Assembly (NCBI GenBank): GCA_041390145.1
Contig: JAWKQM010000011.1
Coordinates: forward strand, 1-64,000
Length of the DNA stretch: 64,000 nucleotides
Reading direction: 5' to 3'
From: Gemmatimonadales bacterium
GTDB taxonomy: Bacteria; Gemmatimonadota; Gemmatimonadetes; Gemmatimonadales; GWC2-71-9
This document shows positions 33,468 through 42,353 of this stretch, in pieces; the first letter of the stretch is position 1; each line of letters opens with the position of its first letter. Both the position numbers and the translations under genes were made by a program. The notes beneath the pieces are model-generated. The model was given only the letters and a program-made list of their open reading frames with translations. It made no database searches and had not been told where the DNA came from.

Positions 33468-35141
33468 ATGACTGCCACTGTCGGTTACTCTCCGATTCAC
33501 GCCCCCCGGGGCACGGCGCTCTCCTGCAAGGGCTGGCATCAGGAAGCCGCCCTCCGGATGCTGATGAACAACCTCGACCCGGCCGTCGCCGAGCGGCCCG
33601 AGGAACTCATCGTCTACGGCGGCGGGGGGAAGGCCGCCCGCGACTGGCCGAGCTACCACCGGATCGTGTCCACCCTGCAGCGCCTCGAGAACGACGAGAC
33701 GCTGCTGGTGCAGAGCGGCAAGCCGGTCGGCGTCTTCCGGACCCACGAGGAGGCGCCGCGCGTCCTGATTGCCAACGCCAACCTGGTCCCCCGCTGGGCC
33801 AACTGGGACGAATTCCGCCGCCTCGACGCGCTCGGTCTCACCATGTACGGCCAGATGACGGCCGGGTCGTGGATCTACATCGGGACCCAGGGCATCCTGC
33901 AGGGCACCTACGAGACCTTTGCGGAATGTGCGCGCCAGCATTTTGGGGGTACCCTGGCGGGCCGCCTCGTGGTGACCGGCGGGCTCGGCGGCATGGGCGG
34001 CGCCCAGCCGCTCGCCGCCACCATGAACGGCGGGGCGTTCCTCGGCGTGGATGTCGACGCCACCCGCATCCAGCGGCGGGTCGACACCGGCTACTGCGAC
34101 GCCATCTCCACCGATCTCAACGAGGCCCTGGCCCTGGTGGAGAAGGCGCGCGCCGAGCGGCGCGGCTATTCGGTGGGGCTGGTCGGGAACATCGCCGAGG
34201 TGCTGCCCGAACTGGTGCGTCGCGGCGTCACCCTGGATGTCGTCACCGACCAGACGTCGGCGCACGATCTCCGGGTCGGCTACATCCCCGTCGGGCTCGA
34301 TCTGGCGCAGGCAGCCGAGCTGCGCGAGGCCGATCCGAAAGGGTACGAGGACCGGGTGCTCGACTCGATGGTGGTGCACGTCAACGCGATGCTGGAACTG
34401 CAGCGCCGCGGTGCGGTGGTGTTCGACTACGGCAACAACCTGCGGGGCCAGGTGGCGGACCTGCGCGCCATGCCGGAGGCGTTCGACTTCCCCGGCTTTG
34501 TGCCGGCGTTCATTCGCCCGCTCTTCTGCCGTGGTGCCGGGCCGTTCCGCTGGGCGGCGCTCTCCGGCAACCCGCAGGACATCGCCGTCACCGACGACGC
34601 CGTGCTCGAGACCTTTCCGAAGAACCAGGCGCTGGCCCGCTGGATCCGGAAGGCCAGGGAGAAGGTGCACTTCCAGGGGCTCCCCGCGCGGATCTGCTGG
34701 CTGGAGTACGGGGAGCGCGCCGAGATGGGGCAGCGCTTCAACTGGCTGGTCAAGAAGGGAAAGGTCGAGGCGCCGATCGTGATCGGGCGCGACCATCTCG
34801 ACACGGGATCGGTGGCCTCGCCCAATCGGGAGACCGAGGGGATGATGGACGGTTCCGACGCGATCGCCGATTGGCCGCTGCTGAATGCGATGCTGAACAC
34901 GGCGTGCGGCGCCAGCTGGGTCTCCCTCCACCACGGCGGCGGGGTCGGCATCGGGTACTCCATCCACTCCGGCATGGTGGCGGTCGCTGACGGGACCGAG
35001 ATGGCGGACCGCCGGCTGCAGCGAGTGCTGACGGCCGATCCGGGGACCGGGGTCATGCGCCACGCCGACGCCGGATATCCAATCGCGATCGAGACCGCCA
35101 ACGAGCGTGGGGTGGACCTCCCGATGATCAACGGCAAGTGA
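33468..35141 (+). CDS. hutU: Urocanate hydratase
   Basis: 557 residues. It converts urocanate to 4-imidazolone-5-propionate, the second step of histidine breakdown, using tightly bound NAD+ as electrophile. Clear family segments are CKGWHQEAALRMLMNNLDP, LIVYGGGGKAARDW, TLLVQSGKPVGVF, NANLVPRWANW, MTAGSWIYIGTQGILQGTYE and GGLGGMGGAQPLA (NAD-binding glycine loop). Near the end are GRDHLDTGSVASPNRETEGM and SWVSLHHGGGVGIGYSIHSG, with the catalytic region. Length is normal. hutI follows after 7 nt. Histidine ammonia-lyase (hutH) is not in the window, so the pathway's first enzyme must be encoded elsewhere or urocanate is taken up. Confidence 0.98.
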   Translation: MTATVGYSPIHAPRGTALSCKGWHQEAALRMLMNNLDPAVAERPEELIVYGGGGKAARDWPSYHRIVSTLQRLENDETLLVQSGKPVGVFRTHEEAPRVLIANANLVPRWANWDEFRRLDALGLTMYGQMTAGSWIYIGTQGILQGTYETFAECARQHFGGTLAGRLVVTGGLGGMGGAQPLAATMNGGAFLGVDVDATRIQRRVDTGYCDAISTDLNEALALVEKARAERRGYSVGLVGNIAEVLPELVRRGVTLDVVTDQTSAHDLRVGYIPVGLDLAQAAELREADPKGYEDRVLDSMVVHVNAMLELQRRGAVVFDYGNNLRGQVADLRAMPEAFDFPGFVPAFIRPLFCRGAGPFRWAALSGNPQDIAVTDDAVLETFPKNQALARWIRKAREKVHFQGLPARICWLEYGERAEMGQRFNWLVKKGKVEAPIVIGRDHLDTGSVASPNRETEGMMDGSDAIADWPLLNAMLNTACGASWVSLHHGGGVGIGYSIHSGMVAVADGTEMADRRLQRVLTADPGTGVMRHADAGYPIAIETANERGVDLPMINGK

Positions 35142-35148
35142 CCCGCGC

Positions 35149-36369
35149 GTGACGGTCCTCCGCAACATCGGCCTCCTGGCCACCTGCCGTCCGGCGGGCG
35201 GGCAGGGGGAGATCCACCTGGTGCCCGGGGCGGCCGTGGCATGGGAGGGCGAGACCATCCGGTGGGCTGGTCCCGACTCCGAGCTGCCGGCGGAATACCG
35301 CGCTGGCGACTCGATCGACGCCGGAGGACGGCTCGTCGTGCCGGGACTGGTGGACTGCCACACCCACCTGGCCTTCGGCGGGTGGCGTGCCGACGAGTTC
35401 GAGAAGCGCCTGCAGGGCGTGGGATACCTCGACATCGCGCGGGCGGGTGGCGGGATCATGTCCACCGTGCGGGCGACGCGTACCGCCACCGACGACGAAC
35501 TCCTCGCGAAGGCCTCCGCGGCGCTCGACGGCATGCGCCGGCTCGGTGTGACGACGGTCGAATGCAAGAGCGGGTACGGGCTGGATGTCGAGACTGAGCT
35601 CCGCCTGCTCCGGGTGTACCGGGCGCTAGCGGGTGTCCAGCCGACCCGGCTCGTGCCCACCTTCCTTGGCGCCCACGTGGTGCCCGCCGAGCACCGGGCC
35701 GACCGCTCCGCGTATCTCCGCTTGCTCCTCGACGAGATGATCCCGGCGGTGGCCGCCGCCGGCCTGGCCCGCTGTTGCGACGTGTTCGTCGAAGACACGG
35801 CGTTCAGCGTGGATGAGGCACGGGAGATCTTCCTCGCCGGAAAGGCTGTAGGGCTCGCCCCGAAGCTGCATGCCGACCAGCTGTCAGCCGGGGGCGGCGC
35901 GGAACTGGCCGCCGAGGTCGGGGCGCTCAGTGCCGACCATCTCGAATGCGCATCCGATGCCGGGATCGCCGCGATGGCGGCGGCCGGCGTCGTGGCGGTG
36001 AGCCTTCCGCTCGCGACGCTCTACCTGAACCAGACGCCGATGCCAGCGCGGAAGTTCATCGAGGCGGGGGTGCCCGTGGCCGTCGCCACCGACTTCAATC
36101 CCGGGTCGGCGCCGAGCTGGGATCTGCCGCTGGCCATGATGCTCGCCTGTAACCTGCAGCGGATGACGCCGGCGGAGGTGCTGAAGGGGGCGACGTCCAT
36201 CGCCGCCAAGGCGCTCGGGCTTGAGGGGGAGGCCGGCGAAGTGGCGGCAGGATGCCGCGCCGACCTGGCCGTCATTGACGCGCCCGACGTCAACCACTGG
36301 CTCTATCATTTCCGCCCGAACGCGTGCGTACTTACTGTCGCCGCCGGTCGCGTCTGCTGGCAGGCCTGA
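35149..36369 (+). CDS. hutI: Imidazolonepropionase
   Basis: 406 residues from GTG 35149. It hydrolyses the imidazolone ring to N-formimidoyl-L-glutamate. It belongs to the metal-dependent amidohydrolases: VVPGLVDCHTHLAFGGWRADEF supplies the HxH metal site, ECKSGYGLDVETELRLL, PTFLGAHVVP and KLHADQL give further ligands, and ATDFNPGS supplies the catalytic Asp. The spacing of 7 nt after hutU and 25 nt before hutG supports one transcript. The end SLPLATLYLN...YHFRPNACVLTVAAGRV is typical. Confidence 0.97.
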   Translation: MTVLRNIGLLATCRPAGGQGEIHLVPGAAVAWEGETIRWAGPDSELPAEYRAGDSIDAGGRLVVPGLVDCHTHLAFGGWRADEFEKRLQGVGYLDIARAGGGIMSTVRATRTATDDELLAKASAALDGMRRLGVTTVECKSGYGLDVETELRLLRVYRALAGVQPTRLVPTFLGAHVVPAEHRADRSAYLRLLLDEMIPAVAAAGLARCCDVFVEDTAFSVDEAREIFLAGKAVGLAPKLHADQLSAGGGAELAAEVGALSADHLECASDAGIAAMAAAGVVAVSLPLATLYLNQTPMPARKFIEAGVPVAVATDFNPGSAPSWDLPLAMMLACNLQRMTPAEVLKGATSIAAKALGLEGEAGEVAAGCRADLAVIDAPDVNHWLYHFRPNACVLTVAAGRVCWQA

Positions 36370-36394
36370 CCGTCCCAGTCACCCCGGGAACCTC

Positions 36395-37333
36395 ATGCTG
36401 AACTTCACCCAGCCCGACGTGCTTCTCCCGGTCACGGGGGCCGACGACCCGCGCATCGGTCATCTGCTGGGCACCCAGCTTGCCGACGGCACGGTGCCGC
36501 GCGTGGTGCTCGTGGGGTTTCCGTCGGACGAAGGGGTGCACCGGAACGGGGGCCGGGTCGGTGCGGCCGGCGCGCCGGACGAGATCCGGCGGATGCTCTT
36601 CCGACTGACGCCGGACGCCGAGCGGTTCGAGGAGTCGGTGGACCTGCTGGCGCACACCCTCGACCTCGGGAACCTGGTGCTCACCGACGACGTGGAGCAG
36701 GACCAGGCGCTGCTCGGATCGGCGCTCGCGCCGCACCTGGCGGCGGGGTCCTTCGTCATTGTCCTCGGCGGCGGGCATGAAACGTCGTTCGGGCACTTCC
36801 AGGGATACGTGCCTGGAGGAGAGCGGGTCGGGATCCTGAACTGGGACGCGCATCCGGATGTGCGGGAGTTGCAGGACGGGCGCGGTCACGCCGGGTCGCC
36901 GTTCCGCCAGGCCATCCTGGACCCCTCCGGCGCCTGCCGCCAGTTCGTGGCCGCGGGGCTCCTGCCCCACGTGGTGGCGCGCTCCCACCTGGAGTTCCTG
37001 GCGGCGCATGGCGCGCGGTTCGTGTGGCGCCGCGACCTGTCGCCGGCACGGATCGACGAGATCTACGGGTCGCTGGAGGGGCCGTCGTTCGTGAGCTTCG
37101 ATCTTGACGCGGTGGAGCAGTCGGTGGCGCCGGGCGCGAGTTCACCCGCCGTGGGTGGGATCACCGCCGACCTCTGGCTGCACGCCGCGTATCGCGCGGG
37201 GCGGACCCGGGCGGTGCGGTCCTGCGACGTGGTGGAGATGAACCCGGTGTACGATCGCGACAACGCCGCGGCCCGGCTCGCGGCCGTGACGGTGTGGCAT
37301 GTCCTGAAGGGGTTGGTGGAGCGGGACCTCTAG
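36395..37333 (+). CDS. hutG: Formimidoylglutamase (ureohydrolase family)
   Basis: 312 residues from ATG 36395. It splits N-formimidoyl-glutamate into glutamate and formamide, completing histidine degradation by the short route. Binuclear manganese ligands typical of the arginase fold are visible: LGGGHETSFGHF, NWDAHPDVRE (DxHxD) and FVSFDLDAVEQS (DxD). The context directly after hutU and hutI distinguishes it from arginase or agmatinase, although agmatine genes lie next door. Its TAG stop shares the palindrome CTAG (37330-37333) with the stop of the convergent aguA gene. Confidence 0.93.
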   Translation: MLNFTQPDVLLPVTGADDPRIGHLLGTQLADGTVPRVVLVGFPSDEGVHRNGGRVGAAGAPDEIRRMLFRLTPDAERFEESVDLLAHTLDLGNLVLTDDVEQDQALLGSALAPHLAAGSFVIVLGGGHETSFGHFQGYVPGGERVGILNWDAHPDVRELQDGRGHAGSPFRQAILDPSGACRQFVAAGLLPHVVARSHLEFLAAHGARFVWRRDLSPARIDEIYGSLEGPSFVSFDLDAVEQSVAPGASSPAVGGITADLWLHAAYRAGRTRAVRSCDVVEMNPVYDRDNAAARLAAVTVWHVLKGLVERDL

Positions 37334-38394
37334 GCCAGCGCCGGCCACTGCTGTGACACGCAGTGGAAGGCGCCGAGTCCCCAGACGAGATCCACCGCGT
37401 TGATCGGCACCACCCGGCGGGTGGGAAAGAGTTCCTGCAGGGTGGCGCGGGCGGTCTCGTCGCGGGCGGGATCGTACGCGGGGAGCAGCACCACCCCGTT
37501 GGCGATGTAGAAATTCGCGTAGCTGGCGGGCAGGCGCTGGCCATCCTGGTAGAGCGCGCGCGGCATCGGCAGCGTCACGATGCGCAGTGGCTGGCCATCC
37601 TGGTCCGTCATCCCCTGGAGCCGCCGCAGGTTGTCCTGCAGCGGCTCGTAGTTTTCGTCCCGCGGGTCCTCCTCGACCACCGTCACCACCGTCCGCTCGT
37701 CGGTGAACCGGGTGATGTCGTCCACGTGCCCGTCGGTGTCATCGCCCACGATCCCGTCGCCCAGCCAGAGGATGTGGGTCACCCCGAGATAATCCCGGAG
37801 ATATCCCTCGATCTCGTCGCGTCCGAGCTCGGGATTGCGGTTCGGGTTGAGCAGGCACGCTTCCGTGGTCAGCAGGGTGCCCGCGCCGTTGACGTCGAGC
37901 GACCCGCCCTCCATCACGATGCCGGGGTGGAACACCGGGATGTGGTACGCGGCGCCGATCCGGGTGGGGATCACGTCGTCAAGGTCGAAGGGGGGGTACT
38001 TGCCGCCCCACGCGTTGTACCCCCAGTCCACGATGGCCTCCTCGCGGCGCCCGTCGACCTCACGCTGCACGAAGCAGGGGCCGTGGTCGCGGCACCAGGC
38101 GTCGTTGGTCGGATTCTCGTGCAGGACGACGCGACCGACCGGCAGGTCGAAGGGGCGGAGCAGGGCGAGGAGGTCCGCGGCCATCTCGGGGCCCGCGACG
38201 TTGATGTGGACTTCCTCGTGGGGCGCGAGCTGCCGGACCATCTCGGCGAAGACGACCGGCACTGGCTCGAACTTGCCGGGCCAGGACGCCTCGTTGTGCG
38301 GCCAGGAGAGCCAGGTGCCACGGTGGGGGGCCCACTCTGCCGGCATGTGATAGCCGAGCGCGGCGGGGGTGGGTTGGCTGCGGCGCGTGCTCAC
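37330..38394 (-). CDS. aguA: Agmatine deiminase
   Basis: 354 residues from GTG 38394, which overlaps the aguB stop as GTGA. It hydrolyses agmatine to N-carbamoylputrescine and ammonia. Motifs of the guanidino-group-modifying family are present: MPAEWAPHRGTWLSWPHN, NDAWCRDHGPCFV, VMEGGSLDVNGAGTLLTTEACLL, LGDGIVGDDTDGHVDDITRF and a C-terminal LGAFHCVSQQWPA containing the catalytic Cys. The catalytic Cys-His-Glu/Asp set is therefore intact. It works with the amidase encoded immediately upstream to make putrescine. An upstream in-frame extension (to 38496) overlaps aguB and lacks family similarity. Confidence 0.96.
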   Translation of the reverse strand: MSTRRSQPTPAALGYHMPAEWAPHRGTWLSWPHNEASWPGKFEPVPVVFAEMVRQLAPHEEVHINVAGPEMAADLLALLRPFDLPVGRVVLHENPTNDAWCRDHGPCFVQREVDGRREEAIVDWGYNAWGGKYPPFDLDDVIPTRIGAAYHIPVFHPGIVMEGGSLDVNGAGTLLTTEACLLNPNRNPELGRDEIEGYLRDYLGVTHILWLGDGIVGDDTDGHVDDITRFTDERTVVTVVEEDPRDENYEPLQDNLRRLQGMTDQDGQPLRIVTLPMPRALYQDGQRLPASYANFYIANGVVLLPAYDPARDETARATLQELFPTRRVVPINAVDLVWGLGAFHCVSQQWPALA

Positions 38395-39287
38395 CCGTCG
38401 AGGTACCGCTGGGTGATGTCGCCGTAGGCGTCGATGCGGCGGTCGCGGAGAAAGGGCCAGTGGGTGCGCGCCACGTCGGTCAGCGCGAGGTTGCACTCGA
38501 CGACGAGGACTTCCTCACCCTCGCCGGCGCGGGCGAGGACCGACCCGTAGGGATCCGCCACGAAGCTGCCGCCCCAGAAGTCGATCCCGTTGGGTGCGGT
38601 CAGCCCCTCGTGGCCCACCCGATTGACCGCGACCACGAAGACGCCGTTGGCAATCGCGTGGCTCCGCTGCATCGTGGTCCAGGCGTCCTTTTGCGCGGCG
38701 CCGTATTCCGCCTTCTCGGGCGGCAGCCAGCCGATGGCCGTCGGATAGAAGAGAATCTGCGCCCCGCGCAGCGCCGTCAGGCGCGCAGCCTCGGGGTACC
38801 ACTGGTCCCAGCAGATGAGGACGCCGATCCGGCCCACCGCGGTGTCGAAGATCCGGAAGCCGGTGTCGCCGGGGGCGAAGTAGAACTTCTCGTAGTACTG
38901 CGGGTCATCCGGAATATGCATCTTCCGGTACTTGCCGAGGTAGCTGCCGTCGGCGTCGATGACGGCGGCGGTGTTGTGATAGAGCCCTTCCGCGCGGCGC
39001 TCGAAGAGCGACGCCACGATCACCACCCCCAGTTCAGCGGCCACCGCCGAGAGCGACGTCGTGCTCGGCCCCGGGATCGCCTCGGCGAGGGCGAAGTGGG
39101 CGTGGTCTTCCGTCTGGCAGAAGTACTCGCTGCGGAAGAGTTCCTGGAGGCAGACGATCCTGGCGCCCTTCGCTGCGGCGGCCCGGATTCCCGCGACGGC
39201 GCGGGCGAGGTTGTCGGCGGCGTCGGCCGAGCAACGCATCTGGACCAGGCCGACCGGGACGGTCCGGGAGGGAGGGGCTGTAGGCAT
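38391..39287 (-). CDS. aguB: N-carbamoylputrescine amidase
   Basis: 298 residues. A nitrilase-superfamily amidase that turns N-carbamoylputrescine into putrescine, CO2 and ammonia. The catalytic triad is present: Glu in CLQELFRSEYFC, Lys in YRKMHIPDDPQYYEKFYF, Cys in IGVLICWDQWYPEAAR. The CWDQWYPE and EKFYFAPGD segments are specific to this plant/bacterial subfamily. It is first of a two-gene operon with aguA, with translational coupling by GTGA overlap. A TATTTTC element 12 nt before the ATG suggests a leaderless or nearly leaderless message. The neighbouring hut operon means the window links histidine breakdown and polyamine synthesis physically, although no regulatory connection is shown. 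Confidence 0.96.
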   Translation of the reverse strand: MPTAPPSRTVPVGLVQMRCSADAADNLARAVAGIRAAAAKGARIVCLQELFRSEYFCQTEDHAHFALAEAIPGPSTTSLSAVAAELGVVIVASLFERRAEGLYHNTAAVIDADGSYLGKYRKMHIPDDPQYYEKFYFAPGDTGFRIFDTAVGRIGVLICWDQWYPEAARLTALRGAQILFYPTAIGWLPPEKAEYGAAQKDAWTTMQRSHAIANGVFVVAVNRVGHEGLTAPNGIDFWGGSFVADPYGSVLARAGEGEEVLVVECNLALTDVARTHWPFLRDRRIDAYGDITQRYLDG

Positions 39288-39292
39288 GCCGG

Positions 39293-39321
39293 GAAAATAG
39301 GGCTATTATCACCGCCTGCAA
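39293..39321 (-). promoter_or_regulatory. Promoter of aguBA
   Basis: On the minus strand, TTGCAG (39321-39316), a 16-nt spacer and TATTTT (39299-39294) precede the ATG at 39287 by only a few nucleotides. On the plus strand the same interval contains TATTAT (39304-39309), a candidate -10 for the divergent LVIVD gene. Confidence 0.5.
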
Positions 39322-39389
39322 CTTCCGGGCGGTCGCCTCCGTCCGGCAGCCACGCCCGCCGGTTCCCCTTCGTCACTCGGAGCTCCACC

Positions 39390-41351
39390 ATGCTGATCCC
39401 GTTGCTGCTCGTTCTTGCACAGAATCCTCAGCAGGCCGCCGCGCCGGTCATTGCCAGCGTGCAGGTGACCCCGGCGAGCGCGGAGGTGCAGGTCGGCCAG
39501 ACGCTCCAGATGCAGGCCCGGGCGCTGGGGAGCGATGGGCAGCCGATCGCGGGGGTACGGATCCGCTGGTTCGCCGCCGGGAACGGCGGGAGCATCGACT
39601 CGACCGGCCTCCTGACCGGCGGGTTCCTCGGGACCGCCCAGGTCACTGCGGTGGCTTCACTGCCGGGCTCGAAGGGCGCCATCGGCCAGGCGGCGGTTCA
39701 CATCGTGCCGGCGCCGGCGGCCGTAGTGGAATTTGTGGACGCCCCCGCGCGCCTCGTGGCGGGCACCCGGCTCACCTTGCTGGCCGCCGCCTTCAGCGCC
39801 CAGGGGGACCGCCGCTCGGATGCCATCGGGTTCACGTCGAGCAATCCGAGAGTGGCCACTGTGACCCCTGATGGTCGCCTGAGCGCGCAGGCGGCCGGGA
39901 GAGCGGTGATCACCGCCAAGGCGGGGGAGGCGTCGGCCACGCTGCCGATCGAGGTCCTGGCCAATTCTCTCGCCTCCCTGACGATTGCCCCGGCCACTAC
40001 TTCGGTCCGAACCGGGGACGTGGTGCCGTTCTCGGCGACGGCGGCCCAGAAGAGCGGGAAGCCGCTCGGTGATGTCGCGACCCGCTGGAGCGTGGCGGGC
40101 GGGCAGGGGGTGGCGATGATCGGGCCCGACGGGTCATTTGTCGCGGAAGCCCCAGGGAGCTACACAGTCACCGCCGAAGTCGGGGGCCGGTCCGCCGATG
40201 CGATGGTGACGGTGACGGCCCGCAAGGTCGGGCGGGGCTTCGAGGTGCTGGGGAGGGTGCCGGTGTCGCAACGCGCCGCGGAGGTCTGGGTGCATCCAGA
40301 CGGCAAGTGTGCCTACCTGACCACGATCTCGGACCGGGTCTACGCCATTGACGTGTCCAACCCGCGGGTGCCGACGATCGTCGATTCGATGATGACCGAT
40401 GCCCGGCTCGTCAACGACGTGATGACGACGGAGGACGGCAAGTACGGCGTCTTCTCGCGGGAGGGCTCGTCGAACCGCAAGGACGGCATCGTCATCTTCG
40501 ACGCGAGCGACGCCTGTCACCCGAAGCCCATCTCTTCGTACACCGAAACGGTGTCGGGCGGGGTGCACAGCACCTACGTCTACCAGGGGCACGTGTACCT
40601 GACCGACGACGCGACCGGCTCGATGCGGGTCATCGACATCCGGGATCCGCTCCAGCCGCGCGAGGTGGCGCGGTGGCAGACGGAGCAGGTCACCGTCGGG
40701 CGGTACCTCCACGACATCGCGGTCACCGACGGCATCGCCTACCTGAGCTACTGGGATGACGGACTCGTGGTGCTCGACGTCGGCAACGGCGTGAAGGGGG
40801 GCAGCCCGGAGCATCCGGTGTTCATTTCCCAGTTCAAGTACGACCTCGACGCGCTGTACGCCCGAGTGGACGAGTACTGGGGATTGAGCGCACGCGGGAC
40901 CCACACCGCCTGGCGCCAGGGGAAGTACGTCTTCATCGGCGACGAAGTGTACGCCAGCAAGCCGTCCCCCGGCCTCAAGGACGGCAATGACCTGACGTTC
41001 GGACGGCTGCAGGTGCTGGACGTGTCGAACCTGGAGAAGCCGAGGCTGGTGGCCTGGTACGAGCCGACGGACGGCGGCGTTCACAACATCTGGGCGGCGG
41101 GCGACACGCTCTACATGGGCAATTACCAGGGGGGCGCGCGGGCGGTGGACATCTCCGGCGAGCTCAAGGGGGACCTGCTCCGCCAGGGGCGGGAGATGGC
41201 CTGGACCTACACGGCCGACGACAAGGGGGTCAAGCCACGCGCCACCTTCGCGTGGGGCGCCGTGGTCAAGAACGGCATCATCTACGTGCCGGACATCAAC
41301 ACCGGGCTCTGGATCCTGAAGCTGGAGCCGAAGGACCAGCCGACGCCGTAG
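39390..41351 (+). CDS. Secreted protein with Ig-like (Big_2) domains and LVIVD beta-propeller repeats
   Basis: 653 residues with a short signal (LIPLLLVLAQNPQQAAAPV). Residues about 20-280 form three bacterial Ig-like domains: SVQVTPASAEVQVGQTLQMQ, GFTSSNPRVATVTPDGRLSA and SLTIAPATTSVRTGDVVPFS mark their starts. From about 285 the chain contains LVIVD-type repeats, each around VYAIDVSNPRVPTIVD, IVIFDASDACHPKPISSY, MRVIDIRDPLQPREVARW and LQVLDVSNLEKPRLVAWY, giving a predicted seven-bladed propeller. Family function is unknown. The regular VxDxSNPxxPxxV cores resemble choice-of-anchor or surface binding proteins. The 3' end is followed by a strong symmetric hairpin. Confidence 0.82.
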   Translation: MLIPLLLVLAQNPQQAAAPVIASVQVTPASAEVQVGQTLQMQARALGSDGQPIAGVRIRWFAAGNGGSIDSTGLLTGGFLGTAQVTAVASLPGSKGAIGQAAVHIVPAPAAVVEFVDAPARLVAGTRLTLLAAAFSAQGDRRSDAIGFTSSNPRVATVTPDGRLSAQAAGRAVITAKAGEASATLPIEVLANSLASLTIAPATTSVRTGDVVPFSATAAQKSGKPLGDVATRWSVAGGQGVAMIGPDGSFVAEAPGSYTVTAEVGGRSADAMVTVTARKVGRGFEVLGRVPVSQRAAEVWVHPDGKCAYLTTISDRVYAIDVSNPRVPTIVDSMMTDARLVNDVMTTEDGKYGVFSREGSSNRKDGIVIFDASDACHPKPISSYTETVSGGVHSTYVYQGHVYLTDDATGSMRVIDIRDPLQPREVARWQTEQVTVGRYLHDIAVTDGIAYLSYWDDGLVVLDVGNGVKGGSPEHPVFISQFKYDLDALYARVDEYWGLSARGTHTAWRQGKYVFIGDEVYASKPSPGLKDGNDLTFGRLQVLDVSNLEKPRLVAWYEPTDGGVHNIWAAGDTLYMGNYQGGARAVDISGELKGDLLRQGREMAWTYTADDKGVKPRATFAWGAVVKNGIIYVPDINTGLWILKLEPKDQPTP

Positions 41352-41386
41352 CGGTGGGGCAGCGGGACAGTGGGGCCGCAAGACGA

Positions 41387-41415
41387 CGACCCCCCGGGAG
41401 AGTCCCGGGGGGTCG
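41387..41415. terminator. Symmetric terminator between LVIVD gene and unknown lipoprotein gene
   Basis: A perfect 13-bp stem (41387-41399 with 41403-41415) around a GAG loop lies between convergent stops at 41351 and 41439. The arm sequence CGACCCCCCGG recurs in the terminator at 50493. Confidence 0.8.
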
Positions 41416-41438
41416 CGTCATGTGTGCCGGGGAGGTGC

Positions 41439-42227
41439 TCAGGTCGGTTGTTCGCAGGTCCCGCCGGAGAAGCTCCCCGCGCTGATGACGGCAGGGCCAA
41501 CCTTGACCTCGTACTCGCCACCGATCCCGAACTCGTCGTACTCGCCCGTCGCCGTCAGTGATCCCTCCGGCGCCGTTTCGTTGATCGTGATGGTCGAGGC
41601 AGTCGCCGTTCCAGTGAAGGTAAGCCCACCGCCGTCGTTCCCGACTGCGGTGCCCAGCACGGACGTCCCGGCGATCACGACGCTGAAGCTTCCGAAGTCC
41701 TCTGTTGGAGGATCGGTCGTGAAGTTCTGACCAGCGAAGCTGCCGCAGAGCGCGATGGCCGGTGCGCTGCCGGTGCTGCTCGCCGCGATGGCAGTGCCAT
41801 CGGCGGGTCCGGGAGCGGTGAAGAGCCCGGTGAGCTGACCGTTCTGGACCGTGCCTGTGATCGTCCACCCACCACCGGTCATGTTCAGGTTGCCGCCATC
41901 CAGGGTGCCGGTAAGCGCAACGGGTGCGCCGCCTCCCAGGCTGACCGTTCCAGTAGCATTCACAGCGTGCGCTGCTGGACCAGGCAGGCCCGGCTCCCGG
42001 CTCCGGCGAGATTGGGGAGCGGAGACGGCACTGGCAAAGGTGATGGAAAGCGGGCCCGTCAGCCCGCTGGAGCTGGCGACCAGCCCGACGTAACTGGTCG
42101 ATGCACCGGGTCCGCCGCCGGTGTTGGTGTCGCTGCTATCGTCGCTGCAGCCGGCCAGAAGTGTGCCAGTGAGGGCGAGCGAGCAGAGCAGGTGGCGGGT
42201 GGCGGTGAGGTGGGGGCGAGCAAGCAT
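41439..42227 (-). CDS. Unknown Gly/Ser/Thr-rich lipoprotein
   Basis: 262 residues, family not recognised. The N-terminus (LLCSLALTGTLLAGC) is a clear lipoprotein signal with Cys at about residue 27, followed by a flexible SDDSSDTNTGGGPG linker. The rest is rich in Gly, Thr, Ser and Ala with alternating short strands such as GTVSLGGGAPVALTGTLDGG and GGGLTFTGTATASTITINET, suggesting an all-beta fold. Two cysteines (LCGSF and near the C-terminal GGTCEQPT) could pair. A minus-strand TATACT (42251-42246) and GGAGG ahead of ATG 42227 support the start. It stands alone between a terminator and the membrane-protein gene. Confidence 0.7.
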   Translation of the reverse strand: MLARPHLTATRHLLCSLALTGTLLAGCSDDSSDTNTGGGPGASTSYVGLVASSSGLTGPLSITFASAVSAPQSRRSREPGLPGPAAHAVNATGTVSLGGGAPVALTGTLDGGNLNMTGGGWTITGTVQNGQLTGLFTAPGPADGTAIAASSTGSAPAIALCGSFAGQNFTTDPPTEDFGSFSVVIAGTSVLGTAVGNDGGGLTFTGTATASTITINETAPEGSLTATGEYDEFGIGGEYEVKVGPAVISAGSFSGGTCEQPT

Positions 42228-42245
42228 CGGAACCTCCGTGGAGAG

Positions 42246-42251
42246 AGTATA
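42246..42251 (-). promoter_or_regulatory. -10 element of the unknown lipoprotein gene
   Basis: TATACT on the minus strand, 19 nt before the start codon and 10 nt before its GGAGG. It matches the TATACTC seen upstream of ettA. No convincing -35. Confidence 0.4.
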
Positions 42252-42353
42252 CCCCAGGCGGACTCACGTGGGCTCGGGCCCGTGAGCCGGGTTCCAGTAT
42301 GCAGGCCGGTACCACATGATGCAACCATTCCTGCGGCAGGGCGGCACTGGTGT

